A stretch of DNA of 64,000 bases from CAZSDU01 sp963662525 (GCA_963662525.1 OY759717.1:2170001-2234000); one strand, 5' to 3'. Shown: positions 44,271 through 54,765, counted from the stretch's first letter. The notes: generated by a model not told the origin, from the letters alone. Translations and numbers: made by a program.

Positions 44271-44296
44271 CTGATCAAATTAATGACCTCAAAACC

Positions 44297-45718
44297 ATGC
44301 AAAACGTAGCCACAGAAAAAGACCTGAAGTACAAGATTGCTGATATCACCCTGGCCGAGTGGGGTAGAAAAGAAATCGAAATCGCGGAAAAAGAAATGCC
44401 GGGATTGATGTCGATCCGGAAAAAGTATTCTGTTGAAAAACCCCTTCAAGGGTCACGTATCAGCGGTTCTCTGCATATGACCATTCAAACTGCTGTTTTG
44501 ATCGAAACCCTGGTAGAACTTGGTGCAGATGTTCGTTGGGCATCCTGCAATATTTTTTCAACACAAGATCATGCCGCTGCAGCAATTGCAGCAAAGGGTA
44601 TTCCTGTTTTTGCATGGAAAGGTGAAACTTTGGAAGAATATTGGTGGTGTACCAACATGGCCTTAAGTTTTCCGGGTAGGAAAGGCCCGAACTTGATCGT
44701 CGATGATGGTGGTGATGCAACTCTCCTGATTCATAAAGGATTCCAGATTGAGAATAATCCTGAAATACTGAAGTTAAATACAGAAAACGCCGACGAAAAG
44801 GCATTTATTAAGTTGCTTAAGGAAATTTATATAGAAGATAAAACCAGGTGGCATCGTACTGTTGCTGAATGGAAAGGTGTTTCTGAAGAAACAACCACAG
44901 GGGTGCATCGTCTTTACCAAATGATGGAAAAGGGTGAATTGCTGGTGCCTGCCATCAATGTCAATGATTCTGTGACGAAATCGAAATTTGACAACCTCTA
45001 CGGTTGCCGGGAATCTCTTGCCGATGGCATCAAACGAGCCACAGATGTGATGATCGCAGGAAAAGTTGTCGTAGTCTTGGGATATGGAGATGTGGGAAAA
45101 GGATGTGCAAAATCGATGAAGTCCTATGGCGCCCGTGTTCTTGTTACCGAAATTGATCCGATTTGCGCACTTCAGGCAGCCATGGAAGGATTTGAGGTAA
45201 CAACCATGGATGATTCCTTGAGTGAAGGTAATATTTATGTTACTACAACAGGAAATAAAGATGTGATCACTGCCGAACAATTATCTAGAATGAAAGATGA
45301 GTCCATCGTTTGTAATATCGGCCATTTTGATAATGAAATACAAGTAGATCAACTCTATCATTGGCCTGGCATAAAAAGAGTGAATATTAAGCCGCAGGTT
45401 GACAAGTTTATTTACCCTGACGGCAAAGCTATTTATCTTTTAGCAGAAGGACGTCTGGTGAACCTTGGATGTGCAACCGGACATCCTTCATTTGTTATGT
45501 CGAATTCATTTACGAATCAAACACTTGCACAACTCGACCTTTGGAAAAACAAATATGAAATTGGTGTTTATCGTCTTTCCAAGAAACTGGATGAAGAAGT
45601 TGCCCGTTTGCATCTTGAACAGCTCGGAGTCAAGTTAACGCAACTCACGGTTGAGCAGGCTGATTATCTTTGTGTATCGAAAGATGGACCTTACAAGCCG
45701 GAACATTACAGGTATTAA
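44297..45718 (+). CDS. ahcY: Adenosylhomocysteinase
   Basis: 473 residues from the ATG at 44297. The N-terminus KYKIADITLAEWGRKEIEIA, SCNIFSTQDHAAAAIA, the NAD-binding VVLGYGDVGKGCA and the tail NLGCATGHPSFVMSNSFTNQ with final KPEHYRY are all classical. It splits S-adenosylhomocysteine into adenosine and homocysteine, the substrate of MetH. The frame runs 38 codons further upstream, across the promoter and part of the divergent gene, so those codons are not used. Short tandem repeats follow the stop. Confidence 0.95.
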   Translation: MQNVATEKDLKYKIADITLAEWGRKEIEIAEKEMPGLMSIRKKYSVEKPLQGSRISGSLHMTIQTAVLIETLVELGADVRWASCNIFSTQDHAAAAIAAKGIPVFAWKGETLEEYWWCTNMALSFPGRKGPNLIVDDGGDATLLIHKGFQIENNPEILKLNTENADEKAFIKLLKEIYIEDKTRWHRTVAEWKGVSEETTTGVHRLYQMMEKGELLVPAINVNDSVTKSKFDNLYGCRESLADGIKRATDVMIAGKVVVVLGYGDVGKGCAKSMKSYGARVLVTEIDPICALQAAMEGFEVTTMDDSLSEGNIYVTTTGNKDVITAEQLSRMKDESIVCNIGHFDNEIQVDQLYHWPGIKRVNIKPQVDKFIYPDGKAIYLLAEGRLVNLGCATGHPSFVMSNSFTNQTLAQLDLWKNKYEIGVYRLSKKLDEEVARLHLEQLGVKLTQLTVEQADYLCVSKDGPYKPEHYRY

Positions 45719-45720
45719 TG

Positions 45721-45744
45721 GTTGGCGAGTTAGTGAGTTAATCA
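45721..45744. repeat. Three 8-bp degenerate tandem units after ahcY
   Basis: GTTGGCGA, GTTAGTGA and GTTAATCA start two bases after the ahcY stop. The unit resembles, on the other strand, the one at 38155-38186 (GTTGGTGA type). Confidence 0.5.
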
Positions 45745-45760
45745 ATAATTTAACCAGTAG

Positions 45761-46213
45761 CTAATTTGATATATACAACATAACCCCATCGTATACGGCA
45801 ACGTATTGTTTCATGGGGAAGTGAGACGGTCCGCCATATGGCGTTCCATCGGTCATGATATATTTTGAGCCACAAACCGGGCAGGTACAGGTAATACTTG
45901 ATTCATCTACCCTGATCTGGGCTCCTGGAGCCAGCGGATCATAAGGGCAGGCGCGTTCAAATGCAACAAATTCGTTAACCGACATTCGGTAAATCAGAAT
46001 GCCTTGGTAACCCCCGTATACAGTTTCCCAACCCCCGACCGCATTGAGGTTGATATATTCAGTCGAATTGGGATTAATTTGGAAATTAACATAAACATAC
46101 GGGATCTCGGGAGCTTGTTCTTCTTTTTTACAGGAGAACAACAGGGATATTGAAAATACTGTCAATATTATCAGTATTGGACGGAATGGCGAAAATATTA
46201 ATTTTTGAAGCAT
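45761..46213 (-). CDS. Degenerate Rieske-like lipoprotein
   Basis: 150 residues with a lipoprotein signal (lipobox LLFSC, Cys28). The body has the outline of a Rieske domain: FERACPYDP and TCTCPVCGSKY, then GGPSHFPMKQYVAVYDG. A true Rieske site reads CxH and CxxH; here the two histidines are replaced by Tyr91 and Cys114 (C89-P-Y and C111-P-V-C114), and Cys109 is extra. So it either binds no [2Fe-2S] cluster or binds a metal differently. I recall such lipoproteins in other Bacteroidota. It should sit in the periplasm on a membrane. Convergent with ahcY. Confidence 0.7.
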   Translation of the reverse strand: MLQKLIFSPFRPILIILTVFSISLLFSCKKEEQAPEIPYVYVNFQINPNSTEYINLNAVGGWETVYGGYQGILIYRMSVNEFVAFERACPYDPLAPGAQIRVDESSITCTCPVCGSKYIMTDGTPYGGPSHFPMKQYVAVYDGVMLYISN

Positions 46214-46260
46214 GGTGCAAAGTTCGTATTTTTAACGGTTCTTTATAAGATTTATTTTCT

Positions 46261-46524
46261 ATGCATAAAGGGTTCAATCAAGGTTTGAAAATGTTGCTTG
46301 TTTGCCTGATAGCATTTACACCATTATGTTATGGCATTACTCCCCAGAAATCAAGAACAAATCAAAAAAAAATTGAAAGGGAGCAGGATCGGAAAAAGCG
46401 ACAGGCGCAAAAAAAGTATGATTCTGCGATTAAGAGGCATCAAAGGATACAGACAAAAGAGACACGGGCCAGGATGAAACAGTCGAAAAGGGCATCCCAA
46501 AAAGCAACACCAATACGACCCTGA
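46261..46524 (+). CDS. 87-residue basic exported protein
   Basis: A signal peptide (MLLVCLIAFTPLCYG, cut near residue 25) is followed by about 60 residues that are mostly Lys, Arg, Gln and Glu (REQDRKKRQAQKKYDSAIKR), likely one long helix. No motif of known function. Similar small, basic exported proteins occur in Bacteroidota. The gene begins 47 bases from the divergent Rieske-like gene, so both must share that short region for their promoters. Confidence 0.6.
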   Translation: MHKGFNQGLKMLLVCLIAFTPLCYGITPQKSRTNQKKIEREQDRKKRQAQKKYDSAIKRHQRIQTKETRARMKQSKRASQKATPIRP

Positions 46525-46717
46525 ATATAGGGTTTTGTCTGAATTTTTTTTGAATTGAACGATCGCATTTGCTTAGTCATATAAAAGAGTGCGTGATAAT
46601 TTAGAATGGATATATATTTGTATACGGGTTTAAATATTTTTTATTTTAATTTTAAATAATTATTACTTTTACCACCTTTTTACTGCGCATTTATAATCTA
46701 ACATAAAATTATATGGT

Positions 46718-49700
46718 ATGTTAAGAAATTTACTATTAACTATTGGATTAGTACTAACAGCAAACTTGTTAGTATTTTCACAAACCGGATCTGGAACCCT
46801 TAAAGGGAAAATTACGGATAAGGCGACAAAGGAGCCCATTGCTTTTGCTAATATAGTCGCCGAAGTGGGGGGTGTTCAGATAGGTGGAGCTACTACAGAT
46901 TTCGACGGTAACTTCCAGATAAAACCTGTTCCTCCAGGGAAAGTAGATTTAAAAGCAAGCTATGTTGGTTATCAGCCATACATGGTCAAAGGAATTGTGG
47001 TATCTCCGGATAAAATCACATTCCAGAATGTCGAACTGGAAACAGCGACCACCAACCTGAAGGAAATTGAAGTAGTGGATTATAAAGTGCCTCTGATTTC
47101 TAAAGACCAGACCACTTCAGGAGGAACTGTGACCTCGGATGAAATTTCCAAGATGGCTAATAAATCGGCCTCGGCTGTTGCAACAACTGTAGGAGGAGTA
47201 ACCACCGATGCCAATGGAAATATCACCAGTATGCGTGGCCAGCGTTCCTCAGGTACCGTTTATTATATTGACGGGATGCGCGTTGTTGGTGGAAATGCAC
47301 TTCCTCAATCTGCCATTGAGCAGGTTGAAGTAATCCTCGGTGGGACACCTGCAGCATATGGAGATGCTACCGGTGGTATCATCAGTGTTACCACCAAGGG
47401 CCCCTCAAGAGATTTTTCCGGTGGAGTTGATTTACAGACCTCTCAATATCTTGATGCTTTTGGATATAACCGGATTGGTCTGAATTTTACTGGACCGGTA
47501 GTTTCCAAGAAAGATACTGTTCACGGGACCAAGACTCCCATCATGGGTTTCTTCATCGCTGGTGACTTTATTTATCAGAAAGATGGTGCTCCGGCAGCTT
47601 TCCCCCTCTATAAAATTAATGATGAGAAACTTGACTTCCTGAAGACATCGCCATTGCGTCAATATGGTCAGAGTCAGGCTGTTTTCTATAATGCCGAGTT
47701 TCTTACCTATAATGATATGGAGAAAACAAAACATACCCTGAACAGTGATGGGTACAATGTTAATGTTTCAGGCAAACTTGATTTCCGTATTTCTCCTACC
47801 ATTAACGTGTCTTTTGGTGGTACTTTCCAGTGGTATGATCAGAATAATTTTTCTTTTGGAAATTCCCTCCTTAACTGGAAATATAATTCCCATTCCAGTG
47901 GTTATACCTGGCGTGTAAATGGAAGGTTTACCCAACGTTTTCCAACCGCTGCCGACAGTAAATCATTTGTTAAAAATGTTTATTATTCCATTGGTGCCGA
48001 CTTCACCCGTTCTTATGCTAAAACAGAAGATCCCTGGCATAAGGATAATCTCTTTCAATATGGTTATGTGGGCAGCTTTGCAACCCAGACCATCAGGGCT
48101 TACACCCCTGACGTTGCATATGATTCAGTGGCAGGTAAATGGGCACATCTGCAGAATGGCACACGCGATACTATCGTTCTTTACAACCCGTCTAATGTTA
48201 ATCCTGAATCTTCAAACCTGACTTCACAATATTATAGTTTTTATGATGACCCTACCGGACATTATGAAAATATTTCCCAGATCATTGCTGGCAAGGGTCT
48301 TGTTAATGGAATGGAACCTGATGCTCCCTATGGCATGTGGACCAACATTGGCAACCGCTCTAATGGCTATGCCAAAAGTACCAGCGACCAGATCGCTGTA
48401 AATGCCTCTTTCGCCGCGGATTTTGGCAATCATGAAATTCAATTAGGGTTGCAATATCAGCAGAGGAAAGCATCTGGATACAATTTTGGAGGGGCCAGCT
48501 TGTTGTGGGAAACAATGCGGGGTCTTACCAATGCCCAATTGGCTGACCTTGATCTTGCTAATCCTCAGGAAGTATATAGGGACGGAGTGTTTATGGATAC
48601 CATCAATTATTTCCGTAAATATGTTCCTTTATTACAACGTAATTTTGATATCAACCTTCGAAAAAAACTCGGTCTGCCTGTTGATGGTACTGACTGGATT
48701 GACCTGTTTTCCTACGATTTTGGTAAAAATTCAATCAACTATTACGATAAAAATATGCAATTGCATACCATTTCAACTGCCGGACAAATCTTTTCAGTTG
48801 ACATGTTCAGTGCCGATGAATTATTAAATAACGGAGCTCCCCTGGTTGGCTATGCCGGATACGATTATATGGGAAATAAATTGAACAGCAGGCCAAGTTT
48901 TGATGATTTCTTTACTGCAAAAGATGCCAATGGGAATTATACCAGACCAATCGGAGCATATGAACCTATTTATATGGCTGGTTATATTCAGGATAAATTT
49001 GCATTTAAAGATCTGATTTTTAACATTGGTTTACGTGTTGACCGTTTCGACGCCAATCAAATGGTATTGAAAGACCCTTATTTATTCTATCCGGCGTACA
49101 CTGCAGGAGAGGTTAAATTAATGAATGGTCAGACAGTTTATCATCCATCTGGCATTGGAAGTGATTATGTCGTTTATGTGGATGATCCTAACAATCCTAC
49201 ATCCATTACCGGATACCGCAACAATAATAACTGGTATAATAAAGAAGGAAGTCCTGTTACTGACCCAAGAATCATTGACCCTAAAGGAGTGAAACCTTAT
49301 CTTGTTCCTGGATATAACAGTATCTCTCCAGTGGTTTTCGAGGATTATGAACCGCAAACCAACTACATGCCTCGTATTTCCTTCTCCTTCCCGATCTCTG
49401 ATGATGCTCTGTTTTACGCTCATTACGATATCTTAACCCAACGTCCTGCATCTGCAGAAGTCCAGGTTTCACCGGTCGCTTATTATTTTATTGGTGTAAC
49501 CGGTAGTTCAGGAACCCTGACAAATCCAAACTTGAAACCGGAAAAAACGATCGATTATGAATTAGGCTTCCAACAGAAAATCAATAATGCATCCTCTCTT
49601 AAATTATCGGTATTCTATCGTGAAATGCGCGACCAGATTCAACAGTATCGTTTATCTGGAGCCTACCCCAAGACCTATTATTCCTATACCAATATTGACT

Positions 49701-50425
49701 TTGGAACCGTTAAAGGTTTGACCATTACCTATGACCTCAGAAGAACCGGAAATGCCCGTATCCGTTTTAACTATACCTTGCAGTTTGCAGATGGAACCGG
49801 TTCTGATGCCAATGCTGCTTCAACCATCGTTCGTTCCGATCAACCAAACCTGCGTACCTTGAATCCGTTGAATTATGACCGTCGCCATCAATTCAATATC
49901 AGTATTGACTATCGCTGGGGAAGCGGAAAAGAATATAACGGGCCGGTGATCAACCGTAAGAAAAGCGGAAAACCCCCTGTTCAGTTCCTCTCCAATCTTG
50001 GCGCAAACCTTACAATAACGGGAGGTTCCGGAACTCCATACACGAAATCAAGTAAGATTCTGCCCTATGGCCAGATGGGCCCCATCAAGGGTTCTGTTAA
50101 CGGCGCACGTTTACCATGGCAGTTCTTGATCAATGGACGCATTGATAAAGATTTCAACTTTGCTCTGAATAAGAAGAATATGGGGACAATCAATGTGTAC
50201 CTTGAAGTCAATAATATTCTGAATACGAAAAATGTTACCTACCTATATCCTGCCACTGGTGATCCGAGCGATGACGGATATCTTACCGCTCCTGAATACC
50301 AGAATGCCATCAGCCAGCAAGTTGATGAACAAGCATACAGGGATTTATACTCAATTCAGATGAATAGTCCCTACAATTACAGTTCACCTCGTACCATTCG
50401 TCTGGGTGTCATGTTTAATTTCTAA
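46718..50425 (+). CDS. TonB-dependent receptor with carboxypeptidase-regulatory-like N-terminus
   Basis: 1235 residues. The signal peptide is about 1-21. A CarboxypepD-reg-like beta-sandwich covers about 24-105 (GTLKGKITDKATKEPIAFAN). The plug covers about 110-235, with VYYIDGMRVVGG and AAYGDATGGIISVTTKG. The rest is a 22-strand-type outer-membrane barrel ending in the aromatic IRLGVMFNF. There is no SusD gene beside it, so it is not a glycan-uptake pair. It heads a tight operon with a 1427-residue secreted protein (11 bases on) and a PorV-family barrel. A TACTTTTA box near 46664-46671 is one mismatch from a -7 element. Confidence 0.9.
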   Translation: MLRNLLLTIGLVLTANLLVFSQTGSGTLKGKITDKATKEPIAFANIVAEVGGVQIGGATTDFDGNFQIKPVPPGKVDLKASYVGYQPYMVKGIVVSPDKITFQNVELETATTNLKEIEVVDYKVPLISKDQTTSGGTVTSDEISKMANKSASAVATTVGGVTTDANGNITSMRGQRSSGTVYYIDGMRVVGGNALPQSAIEQVEVILGGTPAAYGDATGGIISVTTKGPSRDFSGGVDLQTSQYLDAFGYNRIGLNFTGPVVSKKDTVHGTKTPIMGFFIAGDFIYQKDGAPAAFPLYKINDEKLDFLKTSPLRQYGQSQAVFYNAEFLTYNDMEKTKHTLNSDGYNVNVSGKLDFRISPTINVSFGGTFQWYDQNNFSFGNSLLNWKYNSHSSGYTWRVNGRFTQRFPTAADSKSFVKNVYYSIGADFTRSYAKTEDPWHKDNLFQYGYVGSFATQTIRAYTPDVAYDSVAGKWAHLQNGTRDTIVLYNPSNVNPESSNLTSQYYSFYDDPTGHYENISQIIAGKGLVNGMEPDAPYGMWTNIGNRSNGYAKSTSDQIAVNASFAADFGNHEIQLGLQYQQRKASGYNFGGASLLWETMRGLTNAQLADLDLANPQEVYRDGVFMDTINYFRKYVPLLQRNFDINLRKKLGLPVDGTDWIDLFSYDFGKNSINYYDKNMQLHTISTAGQIFSVDMFSADELLNNGAPLVGYAGYDYMGNKLNSRPSFDDFFTAKDANGNYTRPIGAYEPIYMAGYIQDKFAFKDLIFNIGLRVDRFDANQMVLKDPYLFYPAYTAGEVKLMNGQTVYHPSGIGSDYVVYVDDPNNPTSITGYRNNNNWYNKEGSPVTDPRIIDPKGVKPYLVPGYNSISPVVFEDYEPQTNYMPRISFSFPISDDALFYAHYDILTQRPASAEVQVSPVAYYFIGVTGSSGTLTNPNLKPEKTIDYELGFQQKINNASSLKLSVFYREMRDQIQQYRLSGAYPKTYYSYTNIDFGTVKGLTITYDLRRTGNARIRFNYTLQFADGTGSDANAASTIVRSDQPNLRTLNPLNYDRRHQFNISIDYRWGSGKEYNGPVINRKKSGKPPVQFLSNLGANLTITGGSGTPYTKSSKILPYGQMGPIKGSVNGARLPWQFLINGRIDKDFNFALNKKNMGTINVYLEVNNILNTKNVTYLYPATGDPSDDGYLTAPEYQNAISQQVDEQAYRDLYSIQMNSPYNYSSPRTIRLGVMFNF

Positions 50426-50481
50426 AAGGGAAGGCCATGGTTAAGAGAATTAATATTGCTACCGTTAAAAACAATGCAACT

Positions 50482-53400
50482 ATGAAAAATATACTTCGCT
50501 ATTTTGTGACGGCACTCTGCTGCATATTGATAATCAATTCCGTATTTGCAGAGGAATATCACAAGGAGAGTGGTACCAAAAGCACCGGAACGATCAAACA
50601 GACAGCAGCCGGATGTGAGTCGGGCTCCAACTATAAATATTTGGACATTAACAATGTCAGAACTCTCATGTATTCATATGGCAATGGCTGGTTTCTTGAA
50701 AATGCTGAATATGAGATTCCTAAAGGATCCAGGAAAACTTCAATGTTTTCTTTCTCCTTATGGGTTGGAGGTATCGACATCAACAATAACCTGAAACTTG
50801 CGGCCTATCGCTACGGACAAGGTCCTACGACGGCTTCAGCACATACTAAAAATGACTTCTGGCCTGGTCCTCTGACTGTTGACGGGACTGCCGCTGTTGA
50901 TGCTGAAACCTGCTCAAAATATGACAAACTGTTCCCTATCACCCGTGCTGAAGTACAGGAATTTATAGCTTACACGGAAAATAAAGCAGATTTTCCCAAC
51001 TATCAGATCCCAAAATCAATTATTGATTGGCCGGCTCATGGAACCACATCAAAAGGTCAGGCCCGTTACCTGGCTCCTTTTATGGATGTTGACAATGATG
51101 GTTTTTATGATCCTCAGAAAGGAGATTATCCATATTATGATCTGGCCAATAAACTTTGTCCGAAAAATCTGAAACCAGGTGAAAGAATTGCCCGCGCCAA
51201 AGTGAAAAATGGTGAAGCTGATGATACTCTTGGAATCCTGGTCGATCAGGTATTGAAAGGTGACCAGACATTATGGAGCGTTTATAATGATAAAGGAAAT
51301 TTTCATTCCGAAACACAGGGTGAAGCCATTGGGATGGAGATCAGAGCGCAGTATTTCGCCTTTGCCACCAATGATGAAATCAACAATATGACTTTCTATT
51401 CTTATGAATTGGTCAATCGTTCTACCTATACTTTAACCGGAACTTATTTCAGTCAGTGGGTCGACCCTGACCTGGGTTGGGCTCAGGATGATTATGTTGG
51501 CTGTGATGTAAAACGTGGTTTGGGATATTGTTATAATGGAAAACCTGTTGATGGTCAGGGTTCAACCGAAGCCTATGGCGCTCATCCTCCCGCAGTAGGA
51601 GTTGACTTTTTCCAGGGACCATATATGGATGGAGATAACCGCGATAATCCTAAATTTACAGGTGACTGCTCTATTATCAGCAGTGAATATCCACTTGACC
51701 AAATGGCAATCAACGGTGTTAATTTTGGTGATGGCATAACCGATAATGAACGTTACGGAATGCGTCGCTTTGTATATCATAATAATAATCTTTCTGGTGT
51801 CCCTGCCTATATGCAGGACCCCGACTATGCACCTCAATATTATCAGTTCCTTCGTGGTATCTGGAAGGATGGATCCAAGATGCAGTATGGAGGGAATGCC
51901 CACGTTTCTGCTGGTGGCTACGGTCCTGATTGCGATTTTATGTTCCCGAACGATTCCGATCCTTGCGATTGGGGAACAAAGGGGCAACCACCCAATGGTC
52001 CGAAGATCTGGACCGAAGAAACGGCCAAGAATAACCCTTCTGATCGTCGGTTTATGCAATCTGCAGGGCCATTTACTTTACAGCCTGGTGCATGTAACTA
52101 CATTACCGTTGGAATTCCCTGGGCACGCTCTATATCTGGAACTCCTTGGGAGTCTGTTAAATTACTCCAGATAGTTGATGATAAATGTCAGAACTTGTTT
52201 GATAACTGTTTCGCTGTTCTGAATGGGCCTAATGCTCCTGATATCACGGTGGAAGAAATGGATAAACAGTTAATTCTGTATATCAGCAATCGGAAAAGTA
52301 ATGATGCAGGAAATAATTTTGGTGAAAAATATGTTGAATACGATCCTAATATTCCGAATCCGGAATCTTTACCACATAATCAACGTAACGATTCTTTGTA
52401 TCGTTTTGAAGGATATCAGATTTATCAGGTCAAAGATGCTACTGTTTCTGCAGCCGATATTGATGATGCCGGAAAGGCAAGACTTGTTGCTCAATGCGAT
52501 ATTCAAAATGGTGTTACTAAATTGGTTAACTGGACATTTGATCAGAATTTAGGTGGTAATGTCGGAGCAGTTATGGTCGATGGAGCAGACAAAGGGGTTC
52601 AACATTCTTTTGTCATTACTGAAGACAAATTTGCTACTGGTGATGTCAGGCTGATTAACCATAAACAATATTATTATATGGCTGTTGCCTATGCCTATAA
52701 TAATTATAAGACTTATATTCAAAATGATCCAGCCTCGCTTGATGGACAGAAAAAACCCTATCTGAGGGGGCGTAAAAATGCCAGTGGTAAGCCAATTCAA
52801 ACTTACACTGCAATACCACACATACCTTTGGCTGATATTACACATTCCACTTTCGGCGAAGGACCGGTTATTACGCGTATCCAAGGACAAGGTAACGGCG
52901 GTATGATTATTGAACTTTCTCAAGAATCAGTTGCAGAGATTTTATCAAAACCACCTGCTGATTCTGTTACCAGAAAATATGGAAGTCCTGATTATCCGAT
53001 TTCCTATAATCCCACCTATCAGGTTTCTAATGGCCCTTTACAGGTCAAAGTTGTTGATCCTTTAAATGTGGTAAGCGGGGAATATGAAATCAGATTTGAC
53101 TCCATGGTTGCTCCTGCATCAAATGTTGTGAATCCGTTCCAAAATCAAAATATCAAATTTGGTAAATGGACCCTGACCGACAGAACAAGTGGGAAAATAT
53201 TCAGGGCTGATACAACTACTATATATCCCTATGAGCAGTTGTTCCTTGATTTGGGTCTGGCCCTCACCATTAACCAGGTTCCTTATCCCGGAGATTCTAA
53301 GGATACAACCGCTGGCAATGTTTACACTGACAACGGATTGTTATGGGCACCTGCTGCAATTTATGAAGACAGTACTCAGGTATGGTTATCCGGAGTTCCT

Positions 53401-54765
53401 GATTCTGATGTGCCGGCATCCATTCTTAACTGGATACGATCCGGGACTTACAAGCAGTTGGATGCAAATCAAAGCAATAAAAACTATGACTGGGATATGG
53501 ATGCCAATCGGCCTTGGGATCCCAATAAAAATTATCAGAAGATACAAAATGGCACCTGGGCTCCATATTTTATGACCGCTTTTAAAAAGCAGAACTCAAT
53601 GGGACCTGCAATGAACAGAGAGTCGAAACAGAAATTGCCCACACTGGCTGATCTTTCCAGTATCGATATCGTGATAACGCCTGATAGAACGAAATGGACA
53701 CGCTGTGTGGTTGTTGAATTGGCTCCTGACTCAAACTTGGCGGAAGGGAAAGCAAAACAATATTATTTACGTAAAGGTGCTTCTGTCAATGTTGATGGAG
53801 AAACAGGAATAAGTAGTTCTGACCCGATGTTCAATTCAAATTATATCAGTGAAACTGGAATGGGTTGGTTCCCTGGTTATGCTATTAACCTTGAAACAGG
53901 TGAACGACTGAATATTATGTTCGGTGAAAATTCATGGCTTGTTGCTGATAACGGACGTGATATGGTCTGGAATCCAAGTTCTCGCGTTGTTGATGCCGCG
54001 GGGAATGCTGTTTTTGGCGGTCAGCATTATGTCTACATCATGAATCATGTTGATCTTGAAGGTGGAGGAAATAAGTTCAAGTTCCCTGCTTATGATGCTG
54101 GCGCTTATTTGCGAAGCCACCTGAAGAAAACAGCCTCAGAATCTCAGGCTACTATTGATTGGGGGACTTACTGCTATGCCAGCGCCATGTATACCGGAAT
54201 TCCTCTTTCTATTCCCGGAAAAACCTGGTTAAGCAATACCGTGACCATCAAGATAAGGGTTACAAAGCCATATCAACGTTACTATTCATTGGCCTTATCT
54301 GATAGTCTCGGGGATACGCTCAACCGCAATTATCCGGTTTATTTATTCAACACTTCTACGATTGCCACGACTAAGAATAATCATGAAAAGTCAGCAAGTG
54401 ATCTGGACCTGATCAATATTGTTCCAAATCCTTATTATGCCTATGATGATTATGAAAGAAACCAGCTGGATAACAGAATTAAGATTGTAAACCTGCCTTC
54501 AAAATGTACTGTTACCATCTTTGATTTAAGTGGTACGCTGATCAGGCAATTTATTGTTGACAAAACGGGAATTACAGAACCCCGGTCATCGACCGCAGGC
54601 ATAAACACGGATGCTAAAACATCCATTGATTGGGATCTTAAAAATTTTGCCGGAATACCTATTTCTGGAGGCGTTTATCTGATCCATGTCAAAGCAGATA
54701 ACTTGGGTGAACGTACGCTCAAATGGTTTGGAATCCTACGCCCGGTTGACTTGAATTCACTGTAA
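50482..54765 (+). CDS. Large secreted protein with Bacteroidota-type C-terminal domain, function unknown
   Basis: 1427 residues from the ATG at 50482; an ATG at 50437 would add 15 residues ahead of the signal peptide (RYFVTALCCILIINSVFA). The N-terminal region (FSLWVGGIDINNNLKLAAYR, then DFWPGPL) is one I know from many large secreted Bacteroidota proteins. A calcium-type loop DVDNDGFYDPQKGDYP follows. The C-terminus has VPNPYYAYDDYE, VTIFDLSGTLIRQF, IDWDLKNFAGIPISGGVYLIHV and an ending KWFGILRPVDLNSL. This is a FlgD-like/T9SS-type fold but with an unusual end. It lies between a TonB receptor and a PorV-family gene; a shared role in the outer membrane or in type IX export is inferred. Confidence 0.7.
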   Translation: MKNILRYFVTALCCILIINSVFAEEYHKESGTKSTGTIKQTAAGCESGSNYKYLDINNVRTLMYSYGNGWFLENAEYEIPKGSRKTSMFSFSLWVGGIDINNNLKLAAYRYGQGPTTASAHTKNDFWPGPLTVDGTAAVDAETCSKYDKLFPITRAEVQEFIAYTENKADFPNYQIPKSIIDWPAHGTTSKGQARYLAPFMDVDNDGFYDPQKGDYPYYDLANKLCPKNLKPGERIARAKVKNGEADDTLGILVDQVLKGDQTLWSVYNDKGNFHSETQGEAIGMEIRAQYFAFATNDEINNMTFYSYELVNRSTYTLTGTYFSQWVDPDLGWAQDDYVGCDVKRGLGYCYNGKPVDGQGSTEAYGAHPPAVGVDFFQGPYMDGDNRDNPKFTGDCSIISSEYPLDQMAINGVNFGDGITDNERYGMRRFVYHNNNLSGVPAYMQDPDYAPQYYQFLRGIWKDGSKMQYGGNAHVSAGGYGPDCDFMFPNDSDPCDWGTKGQPPNGPKIWTEETAKNNPSDRRFMQSAGPFTLQPGACNYITVGIPWARSISGTPWESVKLLQIVDDKCQNLFDNCFAVLNGPNAPDITVEEMDKQLILYISNRKSNDAGNNFGEKYVEYDPNIPNPESLPHNQRNDSLYRFEGYQIYQVKDATVSAADIDDAGKARLVAQCDIQNGVTKLVNWTFDQNLGGNVGAVMVDGADKGVQHSFVITEDKFATGDVRLINHKQYYYMAVAYAYNNYKTYIQNDPASLDGQKKPYLRGRKNASGKPIQTYTAIPHIPLADITHSTFGEGPVITRIQGQGNGGMIIELSQESVAEILSKPPADSVTRKYGSPDYPISYNPTYQVSNGPLQVKVVDPLNVVSGEYEIRFDSMVAPASNVVNPFQNQNIKFGKWTLTDRTSGKIFRADTTTIYPYEQLFLDLGLALTINQVPYPGDSKDTTAGNVYTDNGLLWAPAAIYEDSTQVWLSGVPDSDVPASILNWIRSGTYKQLDANQSNKNYDWDMDANRPWDPNKNYQKIQNGTWAPYFMTAFKKQNSMGPAMNRESKQKLPTLADLSSIDIVITPDRTKWTRCVVVELAPDSNLAEGKAKQYYLRKGASVNVDGETGISSSDPMFNSNYISETGMGWFPGYAINLETGERLNIMFGENSWLVADNGRDMVWNPSSRVVDAAGNAVFGGQHYVYIMNHVDLEGGGNKFKFPAYDAGAYLRSHLKKTASESQATIDWGTYCYASAMYTGIPLSIPGKTWLSNTVTIKIRVTKPYQRYYSLALSDSLGDTLNRNYPVYLFNTSTIATTKNNHEKSASDLDLINIVPNPYYAYDDYERNQLDNRIKIVNLPSKCTVTIFDLSGTLIRQFIVDKTGITEPRSSTAGINTDAKTSIDWDLKNFAGIPISGGVYLIHVKADNLGERTLKWFGILRPVDLNSL

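Noticed and set aside
44183..44296. 38-codon extension of ahcY
   Set aside because: It overlaps the promoter TTTG-N19-TACTTTTG and the divergent gene; the family N-terminus begins at 44297.
51562..52059. 165-codon open frame opposite the 1427-residue protein gene
   Set aside because: Antisense shadow with no recognisable protein features.
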